DNA from: Pseudomonas parasichuanensis
GTDB taxonomy: Bacteria > Pseudomonadota > Gammaproteobacteria > Pseudomonadales > Pseudomonadaceae
Direction of reading: 5' to 3'
Length of the DNA: 64,000 nucleotides
Assembly: GCF_021601385.1 (NCBI RefSeq)
Contig: NZ_BQHO01000007.1
Coordinates: 124,001 to 188,000, forward strand
Made by a program: the position numbers and the translations under genes. Under the pieces are notes generated by a model. The model was not told the DNA's origin and made no database searches. It was given only the letters and a program-made list of their open reading frames with translations. Shown here piece by piece: positions 63,837 to 64,000 of the stretch. How positions within the stretch are numbered: the stretch's first letter is position 1; each line of letters begins with the position of its first letter.

Positions 63837-64000
63837 ATGAGCGAGCTGTTACTGATTGATGATGACCAGGAACTGTGCGAGCTGCTTGGCAGCTGGCTGA
63901 CCCAGGAAGGGTTTGAGGTGCGCGCCTGCCACGATGGCCTGAGTGCGCGCCAGGCCCTGGCCGCCCACGCTCCGGCAGCGGTGGTACTGGACGTGATGCT
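63837..64000 (+). CDS. Response regulator, 3' end outside window
   Basis: 54 codons visible: MSELLLIDDDQELCELLGSW, with the acidic pair D9-D10, then LTQEGFEVRACHDGLSARQA, and the phospho-acceptor Asp in AAVVLDVM. This is an OmpR/CpxR-type receiver start. The output domain and partner kinase lie beyond the window. Confidence 0.9.
   Translation, partial: MSELLLIDDDQELCELLGSWLTQEGFEVRACHDGLSARQALAAHAPAAVVLDVM

Overview
The window looks like chromosomal DNA of a Pseudomonas, most likely of the P. putida group. The basis is high GC, a complete bkdR-bkdAA-bkdAB-bkdB-lpdV branched-chain keto acid dehydrogenase cluster, an ast/aru-aot-argR arginine block, a phhR/phhABC block, flagellar genes in Pseudomonas order, and several families of short palindromic REP elements. 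The species call is inference from gene content and order. No phage, integron, insertion sequence or CRISPR array is visible.

Regions, left to right. (1) 1-8650, flagellum and chemotaxis: flgF (cut by the window edge), a small exported protein, flgEDCB, cheR and cheV on the minus strand, then flgA, flgM, flgN and flgZ on the plus strand. Three sigma-54 boxes (before flgF, flgB and flgA) and one textbook FliA box (before flgM) show the class hierarchy directly. (2) 8700-17400: an MFS transporter, a glutamine-synthetase-like ligase, the Lrp-type activator BkdR and the bkd operon for Val/Leu/Ile catabolism. (3) 17392-24200: a PAS-GGDEF diguanylate cyclase, an unknown protein, a BenE-family transporter, tRNA-Arg(CCT), a PhnN-like kinase, the ribbon-helix-helix regulator AmrZ and the magnesium transporter MgtE. 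(4) 23787-28766: three identical tRNA-Arg(ACG) genes in an exact 149-bp tandem array, tRNA-Ser(GCT), csrA/rsmA, lysC and alaS, an arrangement close to alaS-csrA-serV-argVYZQ of E. coli. (5) 29051-30223: an orphan M91-type zinc protease with RTX-like Gly/Asp repeats, the clearest accessory gene. (6) 30230-42500: arginine succinyltransferase catabolism (aruC, aruF, aruG, astD, astB, a His-rich small protein, astE), ArgR, and the AotJQMP arginine/ornithine ABC importer, with TGTCGC-N8-AA ArgR-like sites before both operons. (7) 42857-57233: acetyl-CoA synthetase, a DUF2790 protein, PhhR with phhABC for phenylalanine/tyrosine use, an MFS transporter, a large YdiJ-type FAD/Fe-S dehydrogenase, a LysR regulator and an AroP-type amino acid permease. 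(8) 58013-64000: rluB, scpB, scpA, yciO, rnm (divergent from yciB-yciI), a small coiled-coil membrane protein and the start of a response regulator.

Functionally the window is mostly core genome: motility, amino acid catabolism and uptake (branched-chain, arginine, aromatic), and housekeeping. Motility-related regulation is scattered through it: FlgM, FlgZ (c-di-GMP), the GGDEF enzyme, AmrZ and CsrA/RsmA all bear on the motile-to-sessile switch. I found no convincing new multi-gene system. The best candidates for a second look are the M91/RTX protein, the uniform GAFEGA variant in PhhR, the flgA promoter that leaves almost no leader, the aotJ-aotQ stem-loop, and the small conserved-looking proteins near flgE and astE.
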